Origin: Phellopilus nigrolimitatus
Lineage: Eukaryota > Basidiomycota > Agaricomycetes > Hymenochaetales > Hymenochaetaceae
DNA: 64,000 nucleotides
Direction of reading: 5' to 3'
Assembly (NCBI GenBank): GCA_021029095.1
Contig: JAJOHG010000003.1
Span: forward strand, 620,001 to 684,000
Part shown: positions 1 through 11,525 of the stretch, in pieces
Position numbering within the stretch: position 1 is the first letter of the stretch
Layout of the letters: every line of letters begins with the position of its first letter
The notes under the pieces: generated by a model
Told to the model about the DNA's origin: nothing
What the model saw: only the letters and a program-made list of their open reading frames with translations
The model's database searches: none
Program-made: the position numbers and the translations under genes

Positions 1-1
1 A

Positions 2-1483
2 GACATTGGTTGGGACGTGCTATTCAATGGATGTGGGGATGTCCAAAATGTCTACGTGAACGATACACTCTACGAAAACATCAAGCTCATCCATCGTGAT
101 CCATACAGGGTTGGAAAAGGTGTACGGTGTTACTCGACCGAAAAAGATGGAATACAGTATGTGATAAAGGACACATGGATCGATTGCTCAAGCAAGTCCC
201 AAGAGTACAAGCTTCTGGAGAAGATAAAGGGGGTGGAGGGGGTTGTACAGATTGTTGACTACGAACTCATCCCCGGCAAAAATTTTAAAGTGGATAAGGA
301 CACGACAGCGACAGATCGCCTGCCTCTTTTGGAGGATGGGGAACTCCCATTTGCTTGTGTCCTTCGTGATCACTATCGCATAGCCATGAAGCCCTACGGA
401 CAATGTCTACTAGATTTTGATTCTCTGCCGGAACTTCTTACGGCCATCAAAGACATTATTAGAGGTATGTGTCAACTGGGCTTTTGTTTTGTCATTCACT
501 TTCGAGATTTGACACGTCATTTATTGCAGCGATTCAAGCGCTTCACAAACGGAACATCCTACACCGTGACGTCAGTCTCGCCAACATCGTTTTGGTTTCG
601 ATCGCCGGTCAAGCGCTGCGCAGGGGAGTTCTTATTGATTTTGATTCTGCGATTGATTTCTCTGAAGATTATGAAGGGCTCGAAGATGCGACGGTACGCA
701 AAAACATTCTGCCATTTCATGTCTTTCTTAACGTCTGTTCTTATCATGCCTCTCAACATTTATGACCATATACAGGGGACAGTTCGGTTTATGGCTAGAG
801 GCATACTCGAACTCTTGGGCCTCGGATGGCTTAACACCGAAAGGCACGCGTACTACCACGATCTCGAGTCTCTGTTCTACGTTCTCTGCTGGATCTGCAC
901 CGCTCAAGCCGGGCCACACGACACAGAGCGCGCCGACTTTGACAAGACACGTATGGCCCGTCAGTGGGATGAAATCGAAGAACGCACCCTTGAATACAAA
1001 AAGAGAACTATGGAAAGCAGTATCGACTTTGGGTTCAGCGTCATGTCCCAGTTTTCCGCGTATTTCGACCCCATCCGCTCATGCGTCAGAGAGCTGCGTA
1101 ACGTCTTATTCGTCAAGGAGGAGCAATTGGAATCGGAAGAGGCGGACACTCAGCAGCGTGTCCCGCCTTCTCGACGCGACAGGGACGAGCTCTGTGACGA
1201 GCTCTGCGAAATCATTGACAAGGCGCTTCACGACCTCGCACCTCCGGAGTGCTCTTTGAATTCGGAGAAGGACCCCGAAGATGGCTCGAAGATGGCGAAC
1301 ACGACGACAGTGACTGAGAATGGTATTCAAACTGATAACGACAGTGCAAGAAGCGCTTCTTCTCCCGACCGTAGTGCTGAGGCTACGCAAGCCACTGACG
1401 AGACATCTTATGCGGGATCAAAAAGAGAAAGAAGTGTCGAAGTTTTGAATGAGCCTGAGTCGAAGCGCACTAAAAGACCGTAG
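2..1483 (+). CDS. FunK1-type fungal protein kinase, 5' partial
   Basis: A protein kinase-like domain of the FunK1 family, which is expanded in basidiomycetes. The frame is open from base 2, so the gene starts before the window. Visible exons are 2-464, 530-693 and 776-1483; both introns are GT-AG and keep frame. Spliced, the catalytic loop reads HRDVSLANI, followed by GVLIDFDSA as the DFG-equivalent, then GTVRFMA and HDLESLFYVL, which are typical FunK1 blocks. The N-lobe carries GKGVRCY and YVIKDTW. The last ~110 residues are acidic and low-complexity and end in a basic KRTKRP tail that could be a nuclear signal. Substrate is unknown. Family assignment is firm; the true start is outside the window. 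Confidence 0.85.
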   Translation, partial: DIGWDVLFNGCGDVQNVYVNDTLYENIKLIHRDPYRVGKGVRCYSTEKDGIQYVIKDTWIDCSSKSQEYKLLEKIKGVEGVVQIVDYELIPGKNFKVDKDTTATDRLPLLEDGELPFACVLRDHYRIAMKPYGQCLLDFDSLPELLTAIKDIIRGMCQLGFCFVIHFRDLTRHLLQRFKRFTNGTSYTVTSVSPTSFWFRSPVKRCAGEFLLILILRLISLKIMKGSKMRRYAKTFCHFMSFLTSVLIMPLNIYDHIQGTVRFMARGILELLGLGWLNTERHAYYHDLESLFYVLCWICTAQAGPHDTERADFDKTRMARQWDEIEERTLEYKKRTMESSIDFGFSVMSQFSAYFDPIRSCVRELRNVLFVKEEQLESEEADTQQRVPPSRRDRDELCDELCEIIDKALHDLAPPECSLNSEKDPEDGSKMANTTTVTENGIQTDNDSARSASSPDRSAEATQATDETSYAGSKRERSVEVLNEPESKRTKRP

Positions 1484-1801
1484 TGACAATGTATTCATTA
1501 TGCGCCCATCGCGATCTGACTAATTTCATTTTTATATGCCTAATGTAAATTTCGGTTTTAAGACCTTCAGTGTGATTGCCATCTCGGCTCTGGGTAGCGT
1601 ATAGATTGCAAAGTGAAGTCTTTCGGACTTTTTTTTTGCGCGAAGGAACAGAAACGCGCTCTATTCCATCTTCCCCAAAGGGTAGTATGGTTGCCATTTT
1701 GCGAAACGAGTAAAGAAATACAACATCTATTCGACGATAGGCAACATGTAGCTTCTAGCTTATACAGCAAATTATTTGTTTAAACTTAACTCAAATTTCA
1801 C
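1484..1801. other. Convergent intergenic region
   Basis: This 318-bp stretch lies between the stop codons of the kinase (plus) and hexokinase (minus). It is AT-rich with T runs and holds the two 3' UTRs. I see no gene in it. Confidence 0.5.
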
Positions 1802-3743
1802 TTATGCATTCAGCTTCGGCTGCTTTTCATATTCGCTGGCAGCGGCTTCTTGTAGGACCGCCTTCGTTCCAGTCTGTTCTTGCTTAAGGGCTTGAAGCGC
1901 ACAAAGTGCGGCTGCAAATAAAAGATTAGAAGAGTGTTTCTTCGCTTAGATGCCACTGACCTCCAACCCCGCTCCCGTCCCTCGCTAGGCCTATCTCCAC
2001 CTTTCTTTCCACGTCTTCCCCCACGATTGCGCGTAAGGAGTCACGCAACCGGCTTTCGAAGTTCGGATAGAATTGGATAAGGCTGAGCAAAATTCGGAAC
2101 GTTGGCATTGTTACGAGAGTCCATTGCTATATCGAATACTCACCTCCCGTCTACGCCAACGGCAAATTTCCGTTCATTGGTTGAGCGTCCACCACCCAGA
2201 GTCGCATTCCCAGTTTGCACCAAAACAGCCCCCACTGCACATCCGCTCAGATAGGCCGCTCGAGTGGCGACTTGTTGACACGCCCAACGCACGATCTCCG
2301 CGTCCTGGTTTGAGACGGCATCGATCTGGAACCCAACTTTTTCCACGAGCACCTTCTTGATGTCCTCCAGAGTTTGGGCGTTTTCAATGTCTGACATATA
2401 CGCAGTATCAAAGCCGTAATGCTGATTGAGTATCGATGTCGATGACCCGTTGAACAACAAAGGTGGTGCAGCATCCACGAATGACAGTAGAAGATTGCGC
2501 GTGATTTCCCCGAGATACATCCCCGAGATAAATTTCTCGTATGCCTGGAATCGTGGATTGATTGACTCTCGATCTAATTTGTTATCATGGGGCGTTGAGG
2601 GAAGAACAGAACGCTGTAAATCTTCTACATCAGTTCATAATTCCTTGACGAATCAAAAGCGACATACAGTGTTGTTAAATGCGCCCCATTCGGTGTTCAC
2701 CAGCATTTTCTCAGTAGTTTGTAAGGACGAGGAGTTCGCAAGTTTCTGGATTTTATGAACGTCTTCCACATAAGCACCATTTGTCCCTGTGCCGAATATG
2801 CAGCCAAGAAGGCATCCGCCAGTCGCGTAGGCTCGTGACAAGAGAGCGCCTACAGTCTAATTAAAACTTCAGAGTCAGGGGAAAGTAAGAGAAGCGGTAT
2901 CCCATACGTCGTTGACTAAAGCAGAGCATTTGACGTGGATATGTTTCCGGTCGAAAGCGTCCTGTAACAGTTTAACCACGTCATTTCCGACCGCGTTCTT
3001 TGCAGCAAATCCTTTAGTCCAGGTCAGCAGCACCCCCTTGTCTAATGCCGTTTGCTCTACAGGGAAGCTGAATGTCAAGCCAAGATGAAGAGCTTCGTCA
3101 TCATGAACTGTATGGCCCATAGTGGTCAGAAACTCGTCGACGGAATCTGCAAGGTAATCTATATGCATGTTACAATTCGTTCGATAAAAGAAATTTCAGG
3201 GTCAACGCACCGAATAGGACTGTAGCTTCTCCTGTCTTGAGCATATCCGAGACCTTGTATTTTTGTTGTCGCAGTGTGAATTCCTTGTTCCCATGGAGTT
3301 GAACCTCGCATACGCGACTGGAATTTTAAGTGAATGACGAATTTAAATGGCAACATATGCACTCACAGGTTCGTTCCACCGAGGTCCAAAGCCAAGAAAG
3401 TCCTTCATAATAGTTTGAGAAGATAGAAGACAGCCAAGATAGAGAGCTTACCCTTTCTCCGTTCCGTCGGGGACACCAGTCACGAAGGTCGGACTTAGCG
3501 CCGTTTGTGAATACTTATGAATATGATATTGTCCAAGCTAACATGCGTAGCAGCTCACATCATTGCCATAGGTTTATTGTACTCCCCGAGGCCCAGAGCG
3601 AAATCATCGACGAACTGGTGGGTGATGGCGAGCAGCTTCTCATCACTGAGGTGGAATTGTTTCTCGACTCCTTCGAGATACGAGCGCGTGGCGTCGGGGA
3701 CGTTGAGTGTGGAAGTCGACGAGCTGGCAGGCGTTGGTGGCAT
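1802..3743 (-). CDS. HXK: Hexokinase
   Basis: ATP-dependent hexose kinase of glycolysis, cytosolic. The gene has about nine exons. The ATG at 3743 gives MPPTPASSSTST; the next exon contributes IPTFVTGVPDGTEKG. Further blocks in order are LALDLGGTNL (phosphate-binding, ~3370-3410), RVCEVQLHG, the sugar-binding LTFSFPVEQTALDKG, TWTKGF, ALVNDTVGALLSRAY, FGTGTNGAYVE, NTEWGAF, and near the C terminus GDGSGVG equivalent SGVGAALCALQALK. The stop TAA is 1802-1804 after LNA. All junctions I checked are GT-AG and phase-consistent. Hexokinase versus glucokinase cannot be settled by eye. It is convergent with the kinase gene and faces an upstream region with a TATA-like box 94 bp from the ATG. Confidence 0.93.
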
Positions 3744-4492
3744 CGTCAACGCCGGCTAAAGCTGAAGGAGGAGATGTCAGATTGACCTAGATGTGGTGGG
3801 TAAGGAGGAGAGCGGCAAGCGGGTGCGGAAGCTAAGTATATATGAAGAGGATGGCTGACGGTGACGTCCATATTTCAGGTACTCGGGTCCGAAAGCAGTA
3901 ATTTCCATATCAAGCATTAGCATTGGCTTTCTTCACCTCCAGTCTCACATCACCTCATTCAGACCGTCTCCTTCTCACAAATTCCTATGCTGCTTGCGTG
4001 TGACAAAAAGCGAGGCATCAATGTAACTCATCTTCCGTGATTAAGTATGCTCAAGATTGTCTTGAATATTCTCCTTCAGGTTCACTATGTGGCGACAAAT
4101 GGGCTCTCTTCTTCAATGCAAAGTTCACGGACGGTCTTCGGACTCAAAGCGATTCTCAAATTCGGATCTGAATCACCATGAGATACAAATGTCACCTGCG
4201 CAACTTCTGGGACTGCATCGATGAACTGGAACTCGACCATCGCTCGCATTCCAAATACGGATAGAAGTCGCCACTGTTTTGCGGCGACACTAGTCTCTCC
4301 GTCTATTTGTGTCGCCGCAACACGGCAGAGCTACATACTCTCCATGGGGTTCTAAGAGTTGGCTTGCAAAGTACGCGACTACAAATCCACAGCACTTGAA
4401 GCTGTCAGACTCTCGTTCTTTTTGCCACCTTTCATTCTCCTACTTTTCTTTCGCGGTACTGGTTTCATCCTTTATTTTGGCTCTCTGGTTTG
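3744..4492. other. Divergent intergenic region (hexokinase / F-box)
   Basis: About 750 bp between divergent start codons. Apart from the hexokinase TATA-like box I see no ORF with codon character. It presumably holds both promoters. Confidence 0.4.
3837..3843 (-). promoter_or_regulatory. TATA-like box of hexokinase
   Basis: ATATATA on the minus strand, 94 bp before the hexokinase ATG. The spacing matches TATA-like boxes of two other genes in this window (at 39724 and 42045). Confidence 0.4.
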
Positions 4493-5533
4493 ATGTCCTT
4501 CCACGGCCTTCCCACGGAAATCCACATCTCGATATGCCGGTTCGCACATCAGGAGGCAAAAACAAATTTGATCCTCGTTAGCAAATACTTCTATGAGCTG
4601 GCGATCCCATTGTTGTACAGAGTGGTATTTCTTCCTACGCGACGTCGTGTAGTTTCCTTCCGACACACCCTGCTCAGGAGGCCCGAGCTCTCCACCCACG
4701 TCCGCCACTTACTTATATCTGACCGTAACCGCGATGAATTCCACGTTGTGTTGCCAGACTTCATCATTTATTGGCCACAGACGAACTCGGAACGAATCGT
4801 TCGTAGGCAAAGGATTCGGGAATGGCTCACAGAACGAGACAACGAGCTGGCCGCCTTCCGTACCTCGCTTCTTTATATTCTGGCGCTCGTTTCAACCCGG
4901 CTTTGCTCGTTGACACTGCTTCACTATGAACATAGCATCAGGAGTTTGAAAGACCTCCTTACCTTCCCATTCCCGGATCTCGAAGAGCTCACGATCAGAG
5001 GAGACTATCCGCCTCTGCCCAAAGACTTACACCTTCCGAGGCTTAAACGACTGCATCTCGCAGCGGGGGACATGCCCAATCCATGGGCATCTTTCTCCGC
5101 CATGACCGATGGGTGTCCGAGCCTGACACATCTTCGCATAACGGAACCATTATCATGCATCCTATCGGGTGTCATACTAGCTCAGGCTCTCGAAGTCACT
5201 TTTGGCATAGCCGAATACGACCCGGAATCCCTCGCAATGCCTCCTGAACGCGATCCAGACGGAACAACATACGCTGCACCGTGTCCACGTCTACCTTCTA
5301 CTCTGAAAGAACTTCGACTTCAGCCTTACCCGCCCGAGATGAGTGCCATGGGTATGCCATATCCGGACCATGTAGACATGATGGACAGGCTGGAGGGACT
5401 CCAAACACATGCATCGTTCTTCAAGCTCCTCCCTGCGAACAACGACAACTACGTGCTCCCGTACTCGTTTGAAGCGGCTCGACGCGACTGGGAAGATAGG
5501 GTGGCTGGTGGAGTAGGATGCTGGGGGAATTGA
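4493..5533 (+). CDS. F-box domain protein
   Basis: Intronless 346-residue protein starting at the ATG at 4493 (MSFHGLPTEIHISICRF). Residues ~5-45 form an F-box: LPTEIHISICRF, then LILVSKYFYELAIPLLYR. F-box proteins recruit substrates to SCF ubiquitin ligases through Skp1; the target here is unknown. The rest has leucine-rich spacing such as LEELTIRGDY and LKRLHLAAGD, which suggests a degenerate leucine-rich-repeat solenoid, as in many basidiomycete F-box proteins. There are no catalytic motifs. The intronless structure stands out among the intron-rich neighbours and is common in expanded fungal F-box families. Confidence 0.8.
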   Translation: MSFHGLPTEIHISICRFAHQEAKTNLILVSKYFYELAIPLLYRVVFLPTRRRVVSFRHTLLRRPELSTHVRHLLISDRNRDEFHVVLPDFIIYWPQTNSERIVRRQRIREWLTERDNELAAFRTSLLYILALVSTRLCSLTLLHYEHSIRSLKDLLTFPFPDLEELTIRGDYPPLPKDLHLPRLKRLHLAAGDMPNPWASFSAMTDGCPSLTHLRITEPLSCILSGVILAQALEVTFGIAEYDPESLAMPPERDPDGTTYAAPCPRLPSTLKELRLQPYPPEMSAMGMPYPDHVDMMDRLEGLQTHASFFKLLPANNDNYVLPYSFEAARRDWEDRVAGGVGCWGN

Positions 5534-5999
5534 GCCTCGTGGTCATTGGCAGTAGGACGTCTCTATCCAGGCACTGACCATGAGAGGAGCTTTCCAAAGC
5601 AGAATCTAGACTACCAAGTATGCCGAGGGAGGATGTGCCCCCCGAGTTCAGCCAGTCCACAATTGTTTCTTGTGGAAAATGAGAAGTTTCGTTGAATATC
5701 TACATTTTTCGTCATTTATATAATTTGTCCTACTGTGGTCCTTACTATATTTTTATCTTATCATTATCGTGTATTTAGATTTCCTGATGCAAGGACAAAT
5801 AATGAAGAAGTAAGACTTATAGTCGGACCGGCTTTTGCCGTAGTAAATTCTCACGGGGTTTGTTCCCTCCGTCGTCTTCCGGTCTTGTTACTCGCACAAC
5901 CTTCACCCACACCGTTCCGTGCATCCAACGCTTTGAGGTCAGCTGTATTACTGGATATTTTCGCGAAAAAATCCTGACGATTTGCGATCTTAGAGCGTC
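5534..5999. other. Intergenic region before ATP7
   Basis: 466 bp, AT-rich in its first half (5690-5830). It carries the F-box 3' end and the ATP7 promoter. No further gene seen. Confidence 0.4.
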
Positions 6000-6824
6000 A
6001 TGGCGTCGAAAGGAGCGGCCGTTGCCCTCGTACGTCTGTCTTCTCTGGCGCGCCAGTTCTACAATGTTAACGCCGCATTTTGGATTACAGGACTTTACTC
6101 GTATCTACTCGAAACTCAACTTGGGGAAGGGTGGGATTTGTGCAACTGATCAGCTCTGCTTGATGGCTAATTTTGCGTCGCAGAGACTATCGCCTCGTTA
6201 CAAGCTTTCCGCAAGCGACACGCCGATGCCCAGCGCGTTACCAGCCAGCTGGCGTCGCAGCCTACTACAGTTGACTTTGCGCGCTACCGCTCTGTCCTGA
6301 AGAACACAGCGATAGTTGATGAAGCTGAGAAGATCTTGAAAGAGTTCAAGCCAGTGACCTACGATGTTGGTGCGCACGTGAACGCGATTGAGGCCTTCGA
6401 GGCGAAGGCGGTAGGCATCTCGATTCCGTTTGTTCTAGGATGTGTACTCACGGCTCTATTATAGCTCGAGAACGCGAAGGCGACTGAGATAAAGATTGAT
6501 GAGGAGCTCAAGGATCTCCAGGCTACACTTGCGAACATTGAGGAGGTCCGGCCGTTTGACGAACTTACCGTGCGTCGTTTCCTCCTCTTCCTTGTGTACT
6601 CTTTCAACTGATTCTGTACTCTTTCAACTGATTCTCTTCCTCGCGGCTCTAGGTTAATGACGTTGGCAACGCGCATCCTGAGATTACCAAGGCAGTCGAA
6701 ACTATGGTCCAGAAAGGCAAATGGACAGTGCCTGGTACGTTTCTCGACATCCGTCTTCTGGTGTCGAGCTTGACAATGTTGTTTAGGCTACAAGGAGAAG
6801 TTCGGCGACTTGACTTTGATGTAG
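6000..6824 (+). CDS. ATP7: Mitochondrial ATP synthase subunit d
   Basis: Peripheral-stalk subunit d of F1Fo ATP synthase in the mitochondrial inner membrane. Six exons (6000-6029, 6091-6130, 6184-6410, 6465-6569, 6653-6734, 6787-6824) splice in frame to 522 nt, 173 residues, matching the family length of about 174. Diagnostic blocks are [53 protein letters not shown] and a terminal LM, closely following yeast Atp7. The N terminus is [10 protein letters not shown] then [13 protein letters not shown]. There is no cleavable presequence, as in yeast. Intron 4 contains a perfect 20-bp tandem duplication. Confidence 0.95.
6595..6634 (+). repeat. 20-bp tandem duplication in an ATP7 intron
   Basis: Two exact adjacent 20-base copies (6595-6614 and 6615-6634), each containing CTTTCAACTGAT. 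They lie inside intron 6570-6652, upstream of the acceptor, and each carries a possible branch-point-like CAACTGAT. Confidence 0.9.
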
Positions 6825-7298
6825 ATGCTCCTGTAGTTCGTCTATAGATCCTCACAGAAATGCTAGCTCGCTTGCTAATCTAACGCGTCGTGTGGAAAGA
6901 CGAAGGGAAAGCAGGTCGACGTCCTGGGAAAGAGGAGCTCTCGGCGAGGAACCAAACTCGCTTCACCAAGCGAAGCTGTGAATCACGAGTTCCTGTCATG
7001 GATTAGGATAGGACTTCGTTGGACGTAAGAACATTTTTGTAGTAACTTAAGACTCGACTACCAACGACGACGTGCAAGCCTAAGCAAACTAAGCAAAAAC
7101 TCTGATGTGTTTTTTGACCTCCGAGCAACTCACAGACGATGAGCGGAGGTGCAAACGCGAAAACGTCAGCGTTCCCAAAAGGAGCAACTTCTGCAGCCAC
7201 ACCTATAGCCACGAGGGGTCACCCCGCAACCGCTTGCCACCTCTTGCATGGACCCCCATTGTTCACCATTCACCACGCACTAACGCTCCGCTAATAAG
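6825..7298. other. Intergenic region ATP7 / GPC1
   Basis: 474 bp between tandem genes. It holds the 3' UTR of ATP7 and the promoter of the next gene. No ORF with supporting features. Confidence 0.4.
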
Positions 7299-9206
7299 AT
7301 GTCCAACGACTCGTCCAACGAGCACTCGCGACCTCCTAGCCCCGCGTCTCGTCCAGAGGCGCCAGGGTTCTCCTCAAGCAACAGCGGGATGGGCTTCTTC
7401 TCTGTGCCGTTCGAACGCTTCGTGCGCGACGACGCGACCGAATGGACAAGCGCGTTCACGCTCCTTGGTGAGTATTGCTGGAAGCTCCTGCCTATGTCAA
7501 ACTGATGTGCTCAATGCCACAAAATCAGACACCATCGAAACATTTTTCGATTCGCGTATGGACCTGTTGGAGCGCAGGCTGAAGAAACACTCTGATAGAC
7601 TCAAACTACGCGCAGAAGAGGCATTCAAGTTTAAAGCACCTTCAGGAGACATCTTTGTTGCGAAGGACATCGAGCGGGAGGTGCAGAAGTTCAAGTTGAA
7701 GGTACGTGCTCCTTATCTCGCCACATGAAAACCGATCTGACACGCCGCGTTGCTCTATAGGTCTCGACTCGTATAGCAACCTTCTCAACTGCCTGGCAAT
7801 CTGCCAAAGTCGTTCGAACGAGAGAAAAACTGTCTTTTTTCTTCGGAGTCATGTCTGTGCTTGTCACTGCGCTCCTTTTCGGAATGGCTCCACAGTGCGT
7901 ACACGCGTTTCCCTCGCTGACGACGTGTTTTTGAATGCTTTCGCGCTCTCAGGTGGTTGCACATCGCCTATACGGTCCAGGCTCTATATCTACTCCCATT
8001 GCGTGCGTATAATTACAAAAAACGCGCGTGGCATTACTTCCTCTTCGATCTGTGCTACTACGCCACCTTCCTCAACTTCATTTTTATCTGGCTTGCACCG
8101 TCGAGTGCCACGCTTTGGATCGCATGCTATTGCATGTCCCACGGATCACTGGCCAGTGCTGTCATCACATGGCGAAATAGTCTTGTCTTCCATGACTCGG
8201 ACAAGGTCACATCGCTGTTTGTGCATATCTATGCACCATTAGTATTTACAGTGATACGGTATGTGCAGCCAATTCGTTTCTTATTTAAAATGCTCAGAAT
8301 TTCTCCAGGCACTTCTATCCGGGAGCAGAAACACGCTTTCCTGCAATTGCCAATGTCCCTCACCTCAGTGTTGTAAAAGCCTTTGGACTCAGCACGCTCA
8401 TCTGTCAGTCACTTCCTTCACCGTTTCCTTCGTTATTTACGCTCTTGTTGTGATATAGATACAATTTGGCAAGTATTGTACTGGAAGGTACGTCACCCTC
8501 TGCCCCTGAAGGAAAAGACTGACAATAAATTGCCTTCTCACAAAGTTCGTTCTCGTCGACCGTCGCAAGAAGATCGAGTCCGGTGAACGTACGACGTCTT
8601 TCTCTTGGATGCTGAACGACAAGCGCGGCGCTATCGGTCGTATGCTGGCTCATGTTCCTCAGAAGTACAGGGAGGTTTCGTTTATTGCAGGACAACTCGG
8701 TTCGTAACAACTTTTCTCTATATAATTGCATGGCTTATTAGATTTTTGCAATAGTGTACACTCTGCTGGTCGAACTCCCTGTTCCCGTTCTGTATCAAAG
8801 TTCCTTTTGGAGTGGAGCGTTTCTGCTCCTCATCTTTTCCGTAAGCGTTTGGAATGGCGGAGGATTCTACATTGAAGTGTTTGGACGGAAGTGCGTAATA
8901 TGGCTGGATCCCACTGAATGTCCTGTACTTAACTGTCGCCAACTCCACAGATTTGAAAGGGAGCTCGAGACCCTGCGCAAAGAGCTTGCCGAGGCGTCTG
9001 CTTCTCGATCGGGCGCTGCTACTCCGGCCGATTTCCAAGGATTACATTCGCGAACTGTCAGCGAGGACAACTTTTCCGTGGCGACGGATTCGCCGGTGCT
9101 CATCGCGCAAGATCTCGCGCCTGTGCCGTCACCAATCAGTGCTCTTGAACTCAATGACTCGTCAGGGCATCCATTCGCTGAACCAGAGAAGAAGAAAGAC
9201 CAATAG
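7299..9206 (+). CDS. GPC1: Glycerophosphocholine acyltransferase, GPC1/DUF2838 family
   Basis: Multi-pass membrane protein of the fungal and plant Gpc1 family (yeast YGR149W), which re-acylates glycerophosphocholine with acyl-CoA. Nine exons (7299-7467, 7529-7701, 7761-7894, 7953-8258, 8309-8403, 8459-8487, 8546-8699, 8755-8890, 8951-9206) total 1452 nt, 483 residues. A soluble N terminus with a basic coiled segment (RMDLLERRLKKHSDRLKLR) precedes about eight hydrophobic helices, including FFFGVMSVLVTALLFGM and WHYFLFDLCYYATFLNF. The family block SLFVHIYAPLVFTVIRHFYP is present. The C-terminal ~85 residues are cytosol-like, Ser-rich and charged. The ATG at 7299 follows an in-frame stop region and starts MSNDSSNEH. 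Confidence 0.85.
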
Positions 9207-9466
9207 AGTCGCTTCATACACTTCGTTTATTGTCCTCGTTATCATCTGCTATCTTACCCACATGTAACGACCCTTCACGACTTAGCGTGCTCACTCACAC
9301 TACGCTTCCTCCACGGCTCCGTAGATGATATATTTCTGTTTCGCCTATTTGCACTATAAATTCCTATGCGTTGTTCCTCTTCGCCTCATCTACACCTCTA
9401 TGTTACTTGTGTACACGGGAGAGGTCCTGTTGTGGACCGATCCTTACCTATACCGCTTTGTACAAT

Positions 9467-11125
9467 TTATAGTAGCTTATTATTTTTCAATGTCAAGCAA
9501 GCGTCGTCGTAAACATGGCTTTCGATGTCAAATGACTCCCAAGGCTTTCCGCTGACGACCCATCCTGCGAAGGGGCCCTTCGGGCCTTTCAACGCGTGCC
9601 GAGCGGCCTGAAAGGCGACGTCAGATTTCTTCGCTTCGTAATAAGTTGTGCCTAGCCTTCAATATTTTCAGCTGAATGCTTAAGGAAAGATCTAAGATAA
9701 TAATATGGCGTACGGTCGACATGGCATACCCAAATCTTTCGTGGTTTCTTCACACAACATATACAGCTGCAACTTGCACAAGCGAGGTCTACCAAGAATA
9801 GCATGCAGCTCAGACTTGAGTGTCCTGTCGCCAAAGATCAAGAGCAAGAGACGCACCGGAACTTCTCGAGTCCACGCTGCCTCGCGCCTACTCCGCGTCG
9901 GGTCCCATTGATGATCACCTCTTGCCCGACCGCCGAGTCCGCGGACCAGCACAGAGCTTGCGAGACGGCCATATTTTAGTCTCTGATAGTGAAAATTAAA
10001 TTAAAAAAACGAAGAGGAGTACATTCGTTGCTAGATGGCGGAGGGGCTTCTTGCGGATGTAAAGCCTGCAGCGCGGCTCGAGAATGCACGAAATCCAAGA
10101 GGGTGAAGCAGACCGCAGGCTTTGCTAATTGAAAACCTTCGGGGAGATCTGAAGAGAAAGCATCAGAAAGAGCTGCCACAGGCCAACGCATGGAAGCACG
10201 CACCTCCTATCTCCTCCAACCGTCGATAAAACGCCCGCTCACAGTCCTCCCTGACAACGCCCCTCATCTCCGGCGGCACATCGCCCACGATAACGGAGCT
10301 CACATAGACCGGCGCGAAGACGCGCGCCGCCAGCGCGCCCTGCACGCCGAGCACGCCCCACGCGGCGATCTTGTCGCTGCACGCCATGCAGCGCGTCGGC
10401 GGCGCGTCCGCGCGCCCCGGCTTCGTGCGCAGCGCGCCGTGCCGCGCATAGCCGTCCCGCCCGCGAGAGGCCGCGCCCGCCGGCGGAGCGGCGGGCGGCG
10501 CGGCGTCCTTGAGCGCGGCCATGGCCGGGTCCTGCGCGGACGCGAGGAAGCGCATGGATGCGTCGCCGCCTTTGATCGCCAGTGCCAGAACCACCGAGCG
10601 TCCGGCCAGAACGTCGTCCCGAGCGAGGAGAGGCGAGGTTAGGCACACATGCGGGCGTTGATGAATACCGGGCATTCAGGGAGAAATGCACTGCGCGAGA
10701 CGGTTCTTACAGGGGACGGTCGATATGTACATGTGCAGCCTGCAGCTGTCCCTCAGCGTCCATTTCCCGGCCGCGCCCGGGCGTCGTTCGATCCACTCCG
10801 ATCCAGCGGCCGTGTGCAGTGCGCGCTGGACCTCTTCGTAGAGCCATCGGACGACGCCGCGGCGCGCGAGCATCTCGGCGTGGCTGTCGTGAAGTGCATC
10901 TCCGTGCACCGGATAGCGAGAGGTCGGAAGACACTTGGAGCCCGTTGCGAGAGATATGAGCTTGAATCTCCTCTCTAGATCTGCGCCGCTGGGAGCGGCC
11001 GATGACTCGAGGGCAAATGCTGCCAGGACGGTGTATTGGTAGTTATTAGACAGCTTGAAGTTGCAGGCCGCATACTGCGAGTGCGCAAGCCTCACGAGCT
11101 TGTCGACGTCATCAGCGGGGAGCAT
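9467..11125 (-). CDS. TAD1: tRNA-specific adenosine deaminase 1 (A37 to inosine)
   Basis: Zinc-dependent deaminase (Tad1/ADAT1) that converts A37 of tRNA-Ala to inosine. The ATG at 11125 gives MLPADDVDKLVRLAHSQYAA. Catalytic blocks are HDSHAEMLARR (HAE), then STVPCGDASMRFL, where the Cys codon is split by the first intron (~10574-10710), and CMACSDKIAAWGVLGVQGA. Later exons give LRTKPGRADAP, PSS then ALCWSADSAVGQEVIING, ELHAIL and a final exon (9467-9651) reading GTTYYEAKKSDVAFQAARHA and PFAGWVVSGKPWESF, the expected C-terminal element. The middle exon (~10200-10570) is very GC-rich and encodes an Ala/Pro/Gly insertion. Junctions in the 3' half are inferred from phase and homology, so exact intron ends are less sure than the identity. 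Confidence 0.88.
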
Positions 11126-11525
11126 ATATCTTGAGTGCGTGTGGTTCGGAACACAGAGCGAAGACGTAAAAGGAAGGAAGATGCCCAGATGCGGAAGCCT
11201 GGGTGTTGTGGCTGCCCTTTTGGCTGCTGTGGCTGAACGCGATCATGAGCTTTACTCCAAGCTCAATATGAAGTGTATTCGCGACTCCATATACTCAAGA
11301 CGCATGCACATCTTCGGTATACGAGCGATGGTTTCTTGCTCCAGCTGCGGTGACGCGTCGTCGTCTCAATGAGGTCGCCAAGCCTCAAACCTACTCCAAG
11401 CGCTGCTGCATAAAAGCCCAGTGCTCGAATATTGTTCTGCAAGAAAACTCGAGCTACCCGCGCATTCCAGCACCCACAAGCTCCAGCATCTACTGTACCC
11501 TTAAATCATCTAACGTCACAACAAG
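11126..11525. promoter_or_regulatory. Divergent promoter region TAD1 / Con-6-like
   Basis: 400 bp between divergent ATGs. A CATAAAAG motif near 11409-11416 lies about 115 bp before the Con-6-like ATG and could serve as its TATA element. Confidence 0.35.

Noticed and set aside
10190..10960. Long plus-strand open frames opposite TAD1
   Set aside because: They mirror the GC-rich minus-strand exons, encode Arg/Ala-rich sequence with no domain, and conflict with the well-supported deaminase.
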